A stretch of DNA of 64,000 bases from Saccharopolyspora sp. NFXS83 (GTDB lineage: Bacteria > Actinomycetota > Actinomycetes > Mycobacteriales > Pseudonocardiaceae). The notes under the pieces were generated by a model, which made no database searches, was not told where the DNA came from, and was given only the letters and a program-made list of their open reading frames with translations. Every line of letters starts with the position of its first letter. The first letter of the stretch is position 1. The stretch covers positions 1 to 64,000 of the forward strand of contig NZ_JAPFGB010000015.1 in NCBI RefSeq assembly GCF_026241095.1, in the 5' to 3' direction. The position numbers and the translations under genes were made by a program. Of this stretch, positions 16,236 to 24,017 are shown one piece after another.

Positions 16236-17308
16236 AGCGCACCGTCCGGGAACTGGCAGACGGCAGGCAGATCCTCTACTACGACACCGATCCGGCGCGC
16301 GTGCGCGAAGCCGTGGACGCCCGCGACCTCCCGCCGCGGCCACCGGTCTCCGAGATGCGGCGGGATCCGCTGACCGGGGAGTGGGTCGCGATGGCCGCCC
16401 ACCGCCAGACCCGCACCTACAAGCCCCCGGCCGACCAGTGCCCGCTGTGCCCGAGCACGCCCGGCAGGCTCACCGAGATTCCCGAGGCCGACTACGAAGT
16501 CGCGGTGTTCGAGAACCAGTTCCCGTCCTTCGCCGCCGCCGAACCCGATCCGTCCGCAGTGGACGGGATGCCGATGGTGCCGACCGGGCGGGCGCGCGGG
16601 CGCTGCGAGGTCGTGTGCTTCACCTCCGACCACAACACCTCGTTCGGCCAGCTCACCCCCGCTCAGGTGCGGACCGTCGTGGAGGCGTGGGCCGACCGCA
16701 CCGCCGAGCTCGCCGCTACGCCCGGTGTGGAGCAGGTCTTCTGCTTCGAGAACCGGGGCGAAGAGATCGGCGTGACGCTGCACCACCCGCACGGGCAGAT
16801 CTACGGGTACCCGTTCGTCACGCCCAAGACGGAGCGGATGCTGCGGGCCGCCGAGGACTACCGGGCGCAGCACGGCAGGCCGGTGCTCGGCGACGTGCTC
16901 GCGGCCGAGCGCGCCTCCGGCCGCCGCGTGATCGTGGAATCCGAGCACTGGACCGCGTACGTGCCCGCCGCCGCCCGCTGGCCCGTCGAAGTGCACGTCG
17001 TGCCGCACCGCCAGGTGCCCGACCTCGTCGCGCTCACCGACGCGGAACGCGACGACTTCGCCACCACCTACCTGGAAGTGCTGCGGCGCCTCGACGGCCT
17101 CTACGACCGCCCGCTGCCCTACATCGCGGCGTGGCACCAGGCCCCGGTCCGCACCGGCCGGGACCTGTCCTGGCTGCACCTGGAGCTGTTCTCGGTACTG
17201 CGCTCCGCGGACAAGCTGAAGTACCTCGCCGGGTCGGAATCCGGCATGGGCGTGTGGATCAACGACGTCACGCCGGAGCAGGTGGCTGATCGGCTCCGCG
17301 CGGTGTGA
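16232..17308 (+). CDS. galT: Galactose-1-phosphate uridylyltransferase
   Basis: A 358-residue GalT with the N-terminal RRDPLTGEWVAMAAHRQTR motif, the zinc site CPLCPSTPG, and the catalytic HPH triad in LHHPHGQIYGYPF (residues 185-187, nucleophile His187). It transfers UMP between UDP-glucose and galactose-1-phosphate in the Leloir pathway. GTG 16232 overlaps the deoR stop. No galK or galE is adjacent. Confidence 0.92.
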   Translation: MKRTVRELADGRQILYYDTDPARVREAVDARDLPPRPPVSEMRRDPLTGEWVAMAAHRQTRTYKPPADQCPLCPSTPGRLTEIPEADYEVAVFENQFPSFAAAEPDPSAVDGMPMVPTGRARGRCEVVCFTSDHNTSFGQLTPAQVRTVVEAWADRTAELAATPGVEQVFCFENRGEEIGVTLHHPHGQIYGYPFVTPKTERMLRAAEDYRAQHGRPVLGDVLAAERASGRRVIVESEHWTAYVPAAARWPVEVHVVPHRQVPDLVALTDAERDDFATTYLEVLRRLDGLYDRPLPYIAAWHQAPVRTGRDLSWLHLELFSVLRSADKLKYLAGSESGMGVWINDVTPEQVADRLRAV

Positions 17309-17429
17309 ACCGGCCGGGCCCCCGGGAGCGCGCGCTACGCGTAGTGAACGACGGCTGAGGCCGAGCTCTCGTCCGGGGGATGTTCCGCGGGGGCGCTGTC
17401 GATATTTCGTCGGCCACTCCACAGGCGGG

Positions 17430-17448
17430 TCTCAGGCGGTTCTCAGCT
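17430..17448 (+). promoter_or_regulatory. MprA box upstream of pepD
   Basis: Octamers TCTCAGGC (17430-17437) and TCTCAGCT (17441-17448) are separated by 3 bp and lie 22 bp before the protease start. The geometry equals that upstream of mprA, consistent with MprA control of this HtrA protease as in mycobacteria. Confidence 0.7.
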
Positions 17449-17469
17449 GAATGCCCCAAAGTGGGGAAC

Positions 17470-18906
17470 ATGAACGACGAGCCCCAGCGCGGCTCGGGCG
17501 AATCGTCCGAGGACCCGCGGCAGCAGGCAGACAACAGCGGAACGGCGCACCTTCCGCAGGCGACCGGCGACACGCCGCCTGCCGGGGCGTTCGACGGATC
17601 CGCCACCACCCAGCAGGCCCACCCGTACGCCGACCCGGCGTACGGGCAACCGGCCCAGCAGCCCGGTGGCCACGCCGCGACGCAGCAGCAACCCGGCCCC
17701 TACGGGTACGAGCAGCAAGGAATCGGCGGCACCCCCGGCGGGCAGTACCCGCACATGGGCGCCCCGCACCAGCACGGCTGGTACCAGCAGCCGATGGGCG
17801 CGGTGCCGGTGCAGGAGAACCGCGCGGGCAAGCGCAACGGCCTCGTCGCCACCGCCCTGGTCGGGGCGCTGGCGGTCGGCCTCATCGGCGGTGGCGTCGG
17901 CGGATTCGTCGGCTACCGGCTCGGTTCCTCCGGCTCCGAATCGCAGGCCACGAGCCTCGAGCAGCAGCCGCCCGCGCGCAGCGCCAGCGTCGCCCCGGAA
18001 GGGTCGGTGCAGGGCGTGGCGCAGAAGGTGCTGCCGAGCGTGGTGCAGCTGCAGATGCAGAGCGCGCAGGGATCCGGCGAGGGCTCCGGCATCGTGCTCA
18101 GCCAGGACGGCTACATCCTCACCAACGCCCACGTCGCCGAAGGCGCCGGTCAGGGCAAGCTCACCGCGATGTTCAACGACAACCGGTCCGCCTCGGTCCG
18201 GGTCATCGGCTCCGACCCCAGGTCCGACCTCGCCGTGGTCAAGGCCGACATCACCGGCTTGACGCCCGCGGAACTGGGGCGTTCGGACGATCTGCCGGTC
18301 GGCTCGCCGGTCGTGGCGATCGGGTCGCCGTTCGGCCTCTCCGGCACGGTCACCAGCGGCATCGTCAGCGCGAAGGACCGGCCGGTGCGAGCGGGCGGCC
18401 AGAGCGGTGACCAGGAGAGCGTGCTCAACGCGTTGCAGACCGACGCCGCGATCAACCCCGGCAACTCGGGCGGCCCGCTGGTCGACATGGACGGGCGGGT
18501 CGTGGGCATCAACTCGGCCATCTACAGCCCCGGTTCCGGGCAGGAGCAGGGCGGTTCGGTCGGCCTCGGCTTCGCCATCCCGATCGACCAGGCGCAGCGC
18601 ACCGCGAAGGAGCTCAAGGACACCGGCTCCGCCACCCAGACCACGCTGGGCGTGCGCATCAGGAGCGCTGAAGGGGGCGGCGCGGTCGTGGCCGACGTCG
18701 TGCCGAACGGTCCGGCGCAGCAGGCCGGCATGCAGAACGGCGAGCGGATCACCAAGTTCGACGGCCGGTTCATCGAGGACGCCGACGCGCTCGTGGCGAC
18801 CGTGCGTTCGCACCAGCCGGGGCAGAAGGTCCAGGTGACCTTGACCGGCGCGAACGGTGGCCCGGAGCGGACGATCGACGTCGTGCTAGCCGGCCAGAAG
18901 GGCTGA
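17470..18906 (+). CDS. pepD: HtrA-family serine protease PepD
   Basis: A 478-residue membrane-anchored protease. A long disordered Pro/Gln-rich cytoplasmic N-terminus precedes one membrane helix (about residues 122-147, GLVATALVGALAVGLIGGGV). The trypsin-like domain has catalytic His221 (LTNAHVAEG), Asp253 (DLAVVK) and Ser333 (NPGNSGGPLVD), and a C-terminal PDZ domain starts near 395. It degrades or refolds damaged envelope proteins. ATG 17470 is chosen because an MprA box lies just upstream. It corresponds to Rv0983 in position and architecture. Confidence 0.9.
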   Translation: MNDEPQRGSGESSEDPRQQADNSGTAHLPQATGDTPPAGAFDGSATTQQAHPYADPAYGQPAQQPGGHAATQQQPGPYGYEQQGIGGTPGGQYPHMGAPHQHGWYQQPMGAVPVQENRAGKRNGLVATALVGALAVGLIGGGVGGFVGYRLGSSGSESQATSLEQQPPARSASVAPEGSVQGVAQKVLPSVVQLQMQSAQGSGEGSGIVLSQDGYILTNAHVAEGAGQGKLTAMFNDNRSASVRVIGSDPRSDLAVVKADITGLTPAELGRSDDLPVGSPVVAIGSPFGLSGTVTSGIVSAKDRPVRAGGQSGDQESVLNALQTDAAINPGNSGGPLVDMDGRVVGINSAIYSPGSGQEQGGSVGLGFAIPIDQAQRTAKELKDTGSATQTTLGVRIRSAEGGGAVVADVVPNGPAQQAGMQNGERITKFDGRFIEDADALVATVRSHQPGQKVQVTLTGANGGPERTIDVVLAGQKG

Positions 18907-18977
18907 TCGACCACCCGGCTGCTCCGGCGGCCATCCGAACGGCCCGTCGGGCCGCGGTGACAAGGAGAACGCGACAG

Positions 18978-19598
18978 ATGTCCGAACGCAACGGTCATGT
19001 CATTCCGCACCGGCCCCACCAGGACCGAGCTCGGCTGGTCGAGCCCGGCGGGTCACTGGATCTCCCCCCGGAGCTGCTTGCCACTACGGTGAACGGCATG
19101 GAACGCAGCGCGCAGCGGCTGGGACGCGCCCTGGTGGTCGTGGTGGACGACCGGGCCGCGCAGGGCGAGCAGGAGGACAGCATCGGTCCGCTGGTGACCG
19201 AACTGCTGGAGGAAGCCGGATTCATCGTGGACGGAACCGTCGCGGTGGCCGGGGAGACGGTGGACATCCGCAACGCGCTGAACACCGCGGTGATCGGCGG
19301 CGTGGACGTGGTCATCACGGTCGGCGGCACGGGCGTCTCGCCTCGGGACGTCACGCCGGACGCCACATCCGGTGTGCTGGACATGCCGGTGCCCGGCATC
19401 GCCGAGGCGTTGCGGGCGTCCGGGCTGGCCGCGGGCGCGGTCGACGCTGGCGTCTCGCGCGGGCTCGCCGGGGTGTCCGGCAGCACGCTGGTGGTCAACC
19501 TGGCCGGTTCGCGGGCCGCGGTCCGCGATGGGATGGCGACGTTGTCGCCGCTGGTCACGCACGTGATCGAGCAGTTGTCGGGGCTCGAACAGGCCTGA
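18978..19598 (+). CDS. moaB2: Molybdopterin adenylyltransferase-like protein MoaB2
   Basis: A 206-residue MoCF_biosynth-domain protein: LGRALVVVVDDRAAQG, ITVGGTGVSPRDVTPDAT (the GGTG binding loop) and VVNLAGSRAAVRDGM near the C-terminus. MoaB/MogA proteins adenylylate molybdopterin; actinobacterial MoaB2 is less well defined. It is longer than classical MoaB by a 45-residue N-terminal extension. ATG 18978 has AAGGAGA upstream. It follows pepD as in M. tuberculosis (Rv0984). Confidence 0.8.
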   Translation: MSERNGHVIPHRPHQDRARLVEPGGSLDLPPELLATTVNGMERSAQRLGRALVVVVDDRAAQGEQEDSIGPLVTELLEEAGFIVDGTVAVAGETVDIRNALNTAVIGGVDVVITVGGTGVSPRDVTPDATSGVLDMPVPGIAEALRASGLAAGAVDAGVSRGLAGVSGSTLVVNLAGSRAAVRDGMATLSPLVTHVIEQLSGLEQA

Positions 19599-19613
19599 TC
19601 CCCACATCGACAG

Positions 19614-19648
19614 GACGGTGGCGGTGCCCTGCGGGTGCCGCCACCGTC
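19614..19648. terminator. Bidirectional terminator between convergent genes
   Basis: 11-bp perfect arms (19614-19624 and 19638-19648) with a 13-nt loop lie between the moaB2 stop and the stop of the minus-strand antitoxin gene, so the hairpin can serve both. Confidence 0.7.
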
Positions 19649-19661
19649 GTCGTTTCCCGGG

Positions 19662-20087
19662 TCAGGCCGAGGGCGGCGTGCCGGGGCCGTCGGTGTCCGG
19701 CTTGCGCGGCGTCTCACCGGGCTGCGCCGTGCCGGAGGAGCCGGGGTCCGCGGAGCCGGTGCCGGGCGAACCAGTGCCGGGCGAACCAGTGCTGGGTGAA
19801 CCCGTGCTGGGCGAACCCGTGCCGGAGGAGCCGGTGCCCGGCTGCGCGGTGCCGCCGGAGCCGTCCGCGGTGTCGCCGGAGGCGCCCTGGTCGCGCTTGA
19901 GCACGCCTTCGACCTTGCTGCTCACGTTCTCGATCTGGTCGTGGTACTTGCCGCCGGTGGCCTTGTCCAGCTTCGACTTGGCGGCGTCCAGCCCCTTCGT
20001 GGCGTTCGGACCCGCTTTCTCGGCGAGTTCGCCCGCCTTGTCCTTGGCCTGGTTGGCCAGGTCCTTCGCCTTGTCCATGAAGCTCAT
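19662..20087 (-). CDS. MT0933-type antitoxin/stress protein with Gly-Ser-Pro repeat tail
   Basis: A 141-residue protein. The first 60 residues (MSFMDKAKDLANQAKDKAGELAEKAG, then DKATGGKYHDQIENVSSKVEGVL) match the short helical MT0933/Rv0909-type antitoxin family. The C-terminal half is low-complexity Thr-Gly-Ser-Pro repeats encoded by near-perfect 15-nt tandem repeats (about 19758-19846). ATG 20087 has GGAGGCAG upstream. No toxin gene is adjacent on the same strand, so a toxin-antitoxin role is doubtful. Confidence 0.7.
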   Translation of the reverse strand: MSFMDKAKDLANQAKDKAGELAEKAGPNATKGLDAAKSKLDKATGGKYHDQIENVSSKVEGVLKRDQGASGDTADGSGGTAQPGTGSSGTGSPSTGSPSTGSPGTGSPGTGSADPGSSGTAQPGETPRKPDTDGPGTPPSA

Positions 20088-20293
20088 CCGCTGCCTCCAG
20101 GTGGCTTTGCCGCTGTCGGCGGCCGGGACGCCGCGGTGCCGAACGCGGCCCGAAGCCGTGGGCGTCAGCGCGTCCCGGCCGCCACCGGGAAATCCCCGGG
20201 TGCGGAATCCATGGTGGCACCACGATCTTGACGGAGGAAGCGAGCCATGGCGTCCGTCGTCCGCTCTTCCCCGAGATGGGGGACGATGGTGGG

Positions 20294-20464
20294 GTGACGG
20301 AAACCGAACGGCAGCGCAGGCGCCGCCTCGCAGAGATCTTCGGCGAGGTGCTCCCGCAGACCACGTCCGACGAACGATCCGAGGGGCCGGACCGGCGAGA
20401 GGGTGATCAGCGGGAGACCGACCGCTGGTACCGGGAGAACCGGCCACCGCACCACGGCGGCTGA
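20294..20464 (+). CDS. Small conserved hydrophilic protein
   Basis: A 56-residue ORF from GTG 20294 to TGA 20464: MTETERQRRRRLAEIFGEVLP, then a charged ERSEGPDRREGDQRETDRWYRENRPPHH tail. This is the pattern of small actinobacterial proteins ending in DRWYRENRPPHH that I recognise only as hypothetical. It stands divergent to the antitoxin gene and convergent with mscL. Function unknown. Confidence 0.65.
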   Translation: MTETERQRRRRLAEIFGEVLPQTTSDERSEGPDRREGDQRETDRWYRENRPPHHGG

Positions 20465-20481
20465 CTCCCCTGGACGGTGGC

Positions 20482-20967
20482 TCAGTTCTTGCTGGCGTCG
20501 CCGTTCGCGGACTTCGCGGCCACCGAGGCGGTGGCCGTGGTGTCGTCCACCTCGGACAGGCCCTTCACCATGGGCAGGCCCTGCTCGCGGCGCAGCAGGT
20601 CGCGGATCTCCAGCAGCAGCTCCACGTCGGTCGGTTCCGACTGGCCTTCTTCCTTGCCCTTCTTGCGGCGCTCCTGGATCTTCTGCATCGGCATGACGAA
20701 CAGGAAGTACACCACCGCGGCGGTGATCAGGAACGTGATGATCGCGTTGATCACCACGGCGAAGTCGATGATCGAAGCGTCGTTGCCTGCGCGGATCTGG
20801 AACGACAGCCCGGTCACGTTCGAACCGCCGGTCGCGGCGATCACGGGCTTGATGACGCTGGTCGTGACCGCGGTGACCAGGGCGGTGAACGCGCTGCCGA
20901 CGACGACCGCGACCGCGAGGTCGATCACGTTGCCTCGCATCAAGAAGTCCTTGAAGCCCTTGAGCAC
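20482..20967 (-). CDS. mscL: Large-conductance mechanosensitive channel MscL
   Basis: A 161-residue MscL. It opens with VLKGFKDFLMRGNVIDLAVAVVVGSAFTALVTAVTTSVIKPVI (TM1 with the hallmark RGNVIDLAVAVVVG), followed by an extracellular loop, TM2 (FAVVINAIITFLITAAVVYFLFV), the RKKGKEE cluster and a C-terminal helix (DVELLLEIRDLLR). GTG 20967 is chosen because AAGGAG lies 6 nt upstream; the in-frame ATG 20982 would place that site inside the gene. It releases solutes in hypo-osmotic shock. Position matches Rv0985c. Confidence 0.93.
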   Translation of the reverse strand: MLKGFKDFLMRGNVIDLAVAVVVGSAFTALVTAVTTSVIKPVIAATGGSNVTGLSFQIRAGNDASIIDFAVVINAIITFLITAAVVYFLFVMPMQKIQERRKKGKEEGQSEPTDVELLLEIRDLLRREQGLPMVKGLSEVDDTTATASVAAKSANGDASKN

Positions 20968-21057
20968 GGAATACTCCTTCATTCGTCTGAAAAGTGCCCG
21001 AGACCGTCCCGAGCGGTGAAACCGTGGAAGCCGATCCGGAGGCATCCCTGCGGCTGC

Positions 21058-21780
21058 TCAGCGGAGGGTAACGGTCACCGAATGGATCAATGACGCTCCG
21101 GCCACTGCTGGCGCCCGCTGCTCCGGAATGCCGACCAGGACGAGTCGTCCCTGGTCCGAACCGCTGCCAGTGGTGCGCACGGCGAGCACCGGCACTCGCT
21201 CGGCCAACACCGATCCGTCGGCGGAACGCTCTGGATTTGTGACCAGGTCCACTCGAACGCCGGGATGCAGCAGGTCCGCCACGCCCGAGTCGGCGAGCCG
21301 GACGGGCACCGCGACCTGGCCGGGATCCGGCGCCACGCCCGCAGGGGCCGTCCCGGCGGGCTCGGTCGTGCCCGGTTCGGCTCCGGCGAGCCGGACGTCG
21401 GCCCGCGGCTCACCTGATCGGCCGGCGGGCAGCACGGCGAGCGCGCCGGCCAGCACGAACAGCGCGGTCGCCGCGATGCGGCGCGCGAGCAGCGCGCGGG
21501 TCCCCCGCGGTCGCGGTGGTCCGGGCAGCAGCGCGCCGATCCGCTCCCGCAGGTTCGGCGCGAGCGAGCGGTCCTTCTCGCGCCCGGCTCGGATGCGGGC
21601 TCGTGGCGCTTGGATTCGCTGCGCGGAATCGGGGGATCCCGGTGGTCTCTCGCGCCACGCGAATTCGGCGCGTTCCGCGCGGTGCGAATCGGTGGAACCG
21701 AATGAATCGGTCGTTCGCGTGGTTTCTTCCGGAAGTCCGCTCTCGAATCCGCAGCGCCTGGTTTCGTGCCGCCCGCCCAT
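21058..21780 (-). CDS. SAF-domain (CpaB/RcpC-like) membrane protein
   Basis: A 240-residue protein: a charged N-terminus, one membrane helix (about 91-112, ALLARRIAATALFVLAGALAVL), then an extracytoplasmic region with a SAF-like core (VAVPVRLADSGVADLLHPGVRVDLVT and VLAVRTT...RLVLVGIPEQ). SAF/CpaB proteins assemble Flp pili in clusters. No pilus genes are adjacent here, so the role is open. ATG 21780 has GGGGAGGAA upstream. Confidence 0.65.
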   Translation of the reverse strand: MGGRHETRRCGFESGLPEETTRTTDSFGSTDSHRAERAEFAWRERPPGSPDSAQRIQAPRARIRAGREKDRSLAPNLRERIGALLPGPPRPRGTRALLARRIAATALFVLAGALAVLPAGRSGEPRADVRLAGAEPGTTEPAGTAPAGVAPDPGQVAVPVRLADSGVADLLHPGVRVDLVTNPERSADGSVLAERVPVLAVRTTGSGSDQGRLVLVGIPEQRAPAVAGASLIHSVTVTLR

Positions 21781-21979
21781 GGTTCCTCCCCGTCGTCGAC
21801 CAGCTGTGATCGACGTTAGGGGAGGTCGCGGGACGTGGACAGGGTCAAGTTCGGAATCTGTGGATGGATCGGCCGCCTGTGGACAACTTCGAATCGGAAT
21901 CCTGAAATTTGCCACTAGTGCAGAAAAAAATCGCCGACCGCGAGTGCGGTCGGCGATCTCGTGGATCAGGTGGAACGGC

Positions 21980-22312
21980 TCAGGAAGCCGCCGCGGTGGT
22001 CGAGGAGGAACTCGACGACGAACCGGAAGAGGAACTCGACGAGGACGAGGAGGACGAGTCGGAGGACGAGCCGGAGCTCTTCGACTCACCGGACGAGGAG
22101 GACCCCGACGACGAGCCCGAACCCGAATTCGAGTTCGACCGGTTGTCGGTGCGGTAGAAGCCGCTGCCCTTGAACACGATGCCCACCGCGTTGAACAGCT
22201 TCCGGAGCCGACCGGTGCACTGCGGGCACTCGGTCAACGAGTCCTCACTGAAGGACTGCACCGTCTCGAAACGGTGATCGCATTCAGTGCAGGCGTACTG
22301 GTAGGTGGGCAC
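21980..22312 (-). CDS. ruc: FmdB-type zinc-ribbon, serine-rich redox chaperone (Ruc homologue)
   Basis: A 110-residue protein starting PTYQYACTECDHRFETVQ with zinc ligands C-x2-C...C-x2-C (CTEC, CPQC), a conserved GIVFKGSGFYRTDNRS segment, and an extended Ser-rich disordered tail of about 50 residues. This equals the layout of M. tuberculosis Rv0991c (Ruc), a redox-regulated chaperone whose cysteines bind zinc and which activates on oxidation. GTG 22312 is chosen with GGAGG upstream. Gene order (ruc next to 5-formyl-THF cyclo-ligase and galU) is conserved. A CIRCE operator lies upstream. Confidence 0.8.
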   Translation of the reverse strand: MPTYQYACTECDHRFETVQSFSEDSLTECPQCTGRLRKLFNAVGIVFKGSGFYRTDNRSNSNSGSGSSSGSSSSGESKSSGSSSDSSSSSSSSSSSGSSSSSSSTTAAAS

Positions 22313-22339
22313 GGCCGTCAACCTCCGGGCGTCATCGTG

Positions 22340-22366
22340 TTGGCACTCGAATGAACAGAGTGCCAG
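22340..22366 (-). promoter_or_regulatory. CIRCE (HrcA) operator upstream of ruc
   Basis: TTGGCACTC-N9-GAGTGCCAG (22340-22348 and 22358-22366) has the exact 9-9-9 spacing of CIRCE (TTAGCACTC-N9-GAGTGCTAA) and the conserved GCACTC/GAGTGC core. It lies 27 bp upstream of the ruc start, implying heat-shock control by HrcA. Confidence 0.85.
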
Positions 22367-22411
22367 CACGATGATGCGTCAAATGAGGTGCCCAGCGCAA
22401 ACACTCTTAGG

Positions 22412-23029
22412 TCACACCGCGTGCCCGGCGTCCCCGGTGTCGATCGGCACGACGCCGTGACCAGGCGTCATCACCGCGTGCATCCGCACGTCGTGCTCCT
22501 CACCGGGCAACGCCGCCACGAACTCCGCATCGCGCACCACCCCGATCAGCCGAGCCGCCGGATCCGCCAGCGGCAACGACCGGTCGTAGTGCCCGGCTCC
22601 CCGGCCCAGCCGGACACCGCGGCGATCCACCGCCAGCGCCGGCACCAGGATCGAATCGGCGGCCCCGATCTCGGCCGGCCCCAGCCGCGGCCCGTTCGGC
22701 TCCAGCAGGCCGTACCGGGCCGGGTCCAACGAGTCCGCGCCGGTGTACTCGGCCCAGTCCAGCGGCGCGGCACCGACCACGATCGGCAGCAGCACCCGGC
22801 ACCCGCTCCCGCGCAGCGCGTCGAGCATCGCCGCGGACCCCGGTTCGCCCCGCACCGGCACGTACGCGGCCACCACCCGAGGCGTGCGCCGCTCGGCCCA
22901 GCGCAGCACCACCGAACGAAGCGAATCCGCTTCCGCTGATCGTGTGGTTTCGCTGATGCTCCGTCTGCGTTCGGCCAGGGTGCGCCGCCAATCGGACTTG
23001 GTTTCCCGTAGTTCTCCCAGCGAGGTCAC
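22412..23029 (-). CDS. 5-formyltetrahydrofolate cyclo-ligase
   Basis: A 205-residue protein with the 5-FTHF cyclo-ligase pattern: KSDWRRTLAERRRSIS near the start, VVAAYVPVRGEPGSAAML, and the C-terminal LVPALAVDRRGVRLGRGAGHYDRSL binding loop. It converts 5-formyl-THF to 5,10-methenyl-THF using ATP. GTG 23029 has GGTGGAG upstream. It is divergent from galU, as in Rv0992c/Rv0993. Confidence 0.88.
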   Translation of the reverse strand: MTSLGELRETKSDWRRTLAERRRSISETTRSAEADSLRSVVLRWAERRTPRVVAAYVPVRGEPGSAAMLDALRGSGCRVLLPIVVGAAPLDWAEYTGADSLDPARYGLLEPNGPRLGPAEIGAADSILVPALAVDRRGVRLGRGAGHYDRSLPLADPAARLIGVVRDAEFVAALPGEEHDVRMHAVMTPGHGVVPIDTGDAGHAV

Positions 23030-23066
23030 AGCTCCACCATAGGTGCGCCCGATAGGCTCCCGAGCC

Positions 23067-23975
23067 ATGAACACCGCTGCCAGCAACCCCGCGAACGCTG
23101 CGTTCCGCACTGCCATCGTGCCCGCAGCGGGCCTGGGCACCCGGTTCCTGCCGACCACCAAGGCCGTGCCCAAGGAATTGCTGCCCGTCGTCGACACTCC
23201 GGGGATCCAACTGGTGGCGACCGAAGCCGCCGAAGCGGGCGCCGAGCGCCTCGTGATCGTGACCTCCCCGGACAAGAAGGCCGTCACCGACTACTTCCAG
23301 CCCGCCCCCGAACTGGAGCGGACGCTGCGCGAACGCGGCAAGGACGCCCTGCTCGACAAGGTCCGCCGCGCCCCCGAACTGATCAAGGCGGAGACGGCCT
23401 TGCAGCACGAGGCCCTCGGCCTCGGCCACGCCGTCAGCTGCGCGGAGGACAACCTGGACGCCGCCGACGACGCCGTCGCGGTGCTGCTGCCCGACGACCT
23501 CGTGCTGCCCAACGGAGTGCTGTCCAAGATGGCCGAGACCCGCGCCCGCTACGGCGGCAGCGTGCTCTGCGCCTTCGACGTGCCCCGCGAGCAGGTCTCC
23601 TCGTACGGCGTCTTCGACGTCGCCGAGACCGACGAGGACGACGTCAAGCAGGTCCGCGGCATGGTGGAGAAACCCGCTCCGGAGGACGCGCCGTCCAGCT
23701 TCGCCGCCGCCGGGCGCTACCTGCTCGATCGGGCGGTGTTCGACGCGCTCAAGCGCATCGAACCCGGTGCCGGAGGTGAGCTACAACTCACCGATGCCGT
23801 AGCGTTGCTGATCTCGGAGGGGCATCCGGTGCACGTCGTGGTGCACCGAGGGGCGCGACACGACTTGGGAAATCCTGGCGGTTTCCTCAAAGCTGCGGTG
23901 GACTTCGCGCTGGACGATCCCGAGTACGGGCCGGATCTGCGGAACTGGCTCGGTGCAAGGCTGAACAGGAGCTGA
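23067..23975 (+). CDS. galU: UTP-glucose-1-phosphate uridylyltransferase
   Basis: A 302-residue GalU with the nucleotide-binding motif VPAAGLGTRFLPTTKAVPKELLPVVDTP, the FDVPREQVSSYGVFDV segment and MVEKPAPEDAPSSFAAAGRYLL. It makes UDP-glucose for cell-wall and sugar-nucleotide pathways. ATG 23067 follows the short divergent promoter. moeA follows 42 bp later, likely in the same transcript. Confidence 0.92.
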   Translation: MNTAASNPANAAFRTAIVPAAGLGTRFLPTTKAVPKELLPVVDTPGIQLVATEAAEAGAERLVIVTSPDKKAVTDYFQPAPELERTLRERGKDALLDKVRRAPELIKAETALQHEALGLGHAVSCAEDNLDAADDAVAVLLPDDLVLPNGVLSKMAETRARYGGSVLCAFDVPREQVSSYGVFDVAETDEDDVKQVRGMVEKPAPEDAPSSFAAAGRYLLDRAVFDALKRIEPGAGGELQLTDAVALLISEGHPVHVVVHRGARHDLGNPGGFLKAAVDFALDDPEYGPDLRNWLGARLNRS

Positions 23976-24017
23976 CGCCCAGGCGGCCTCGGCTCCACCC
24001 GGAAGAGGTCGAGTGCC

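Noticed and set aside
20967-21045. Longer MscL start (minus strand, 21045 or 20982)
   Set aside because: AAGGAG lies correctly spaced before GTG 20967, and the shorter product begins at the family-conserved position.
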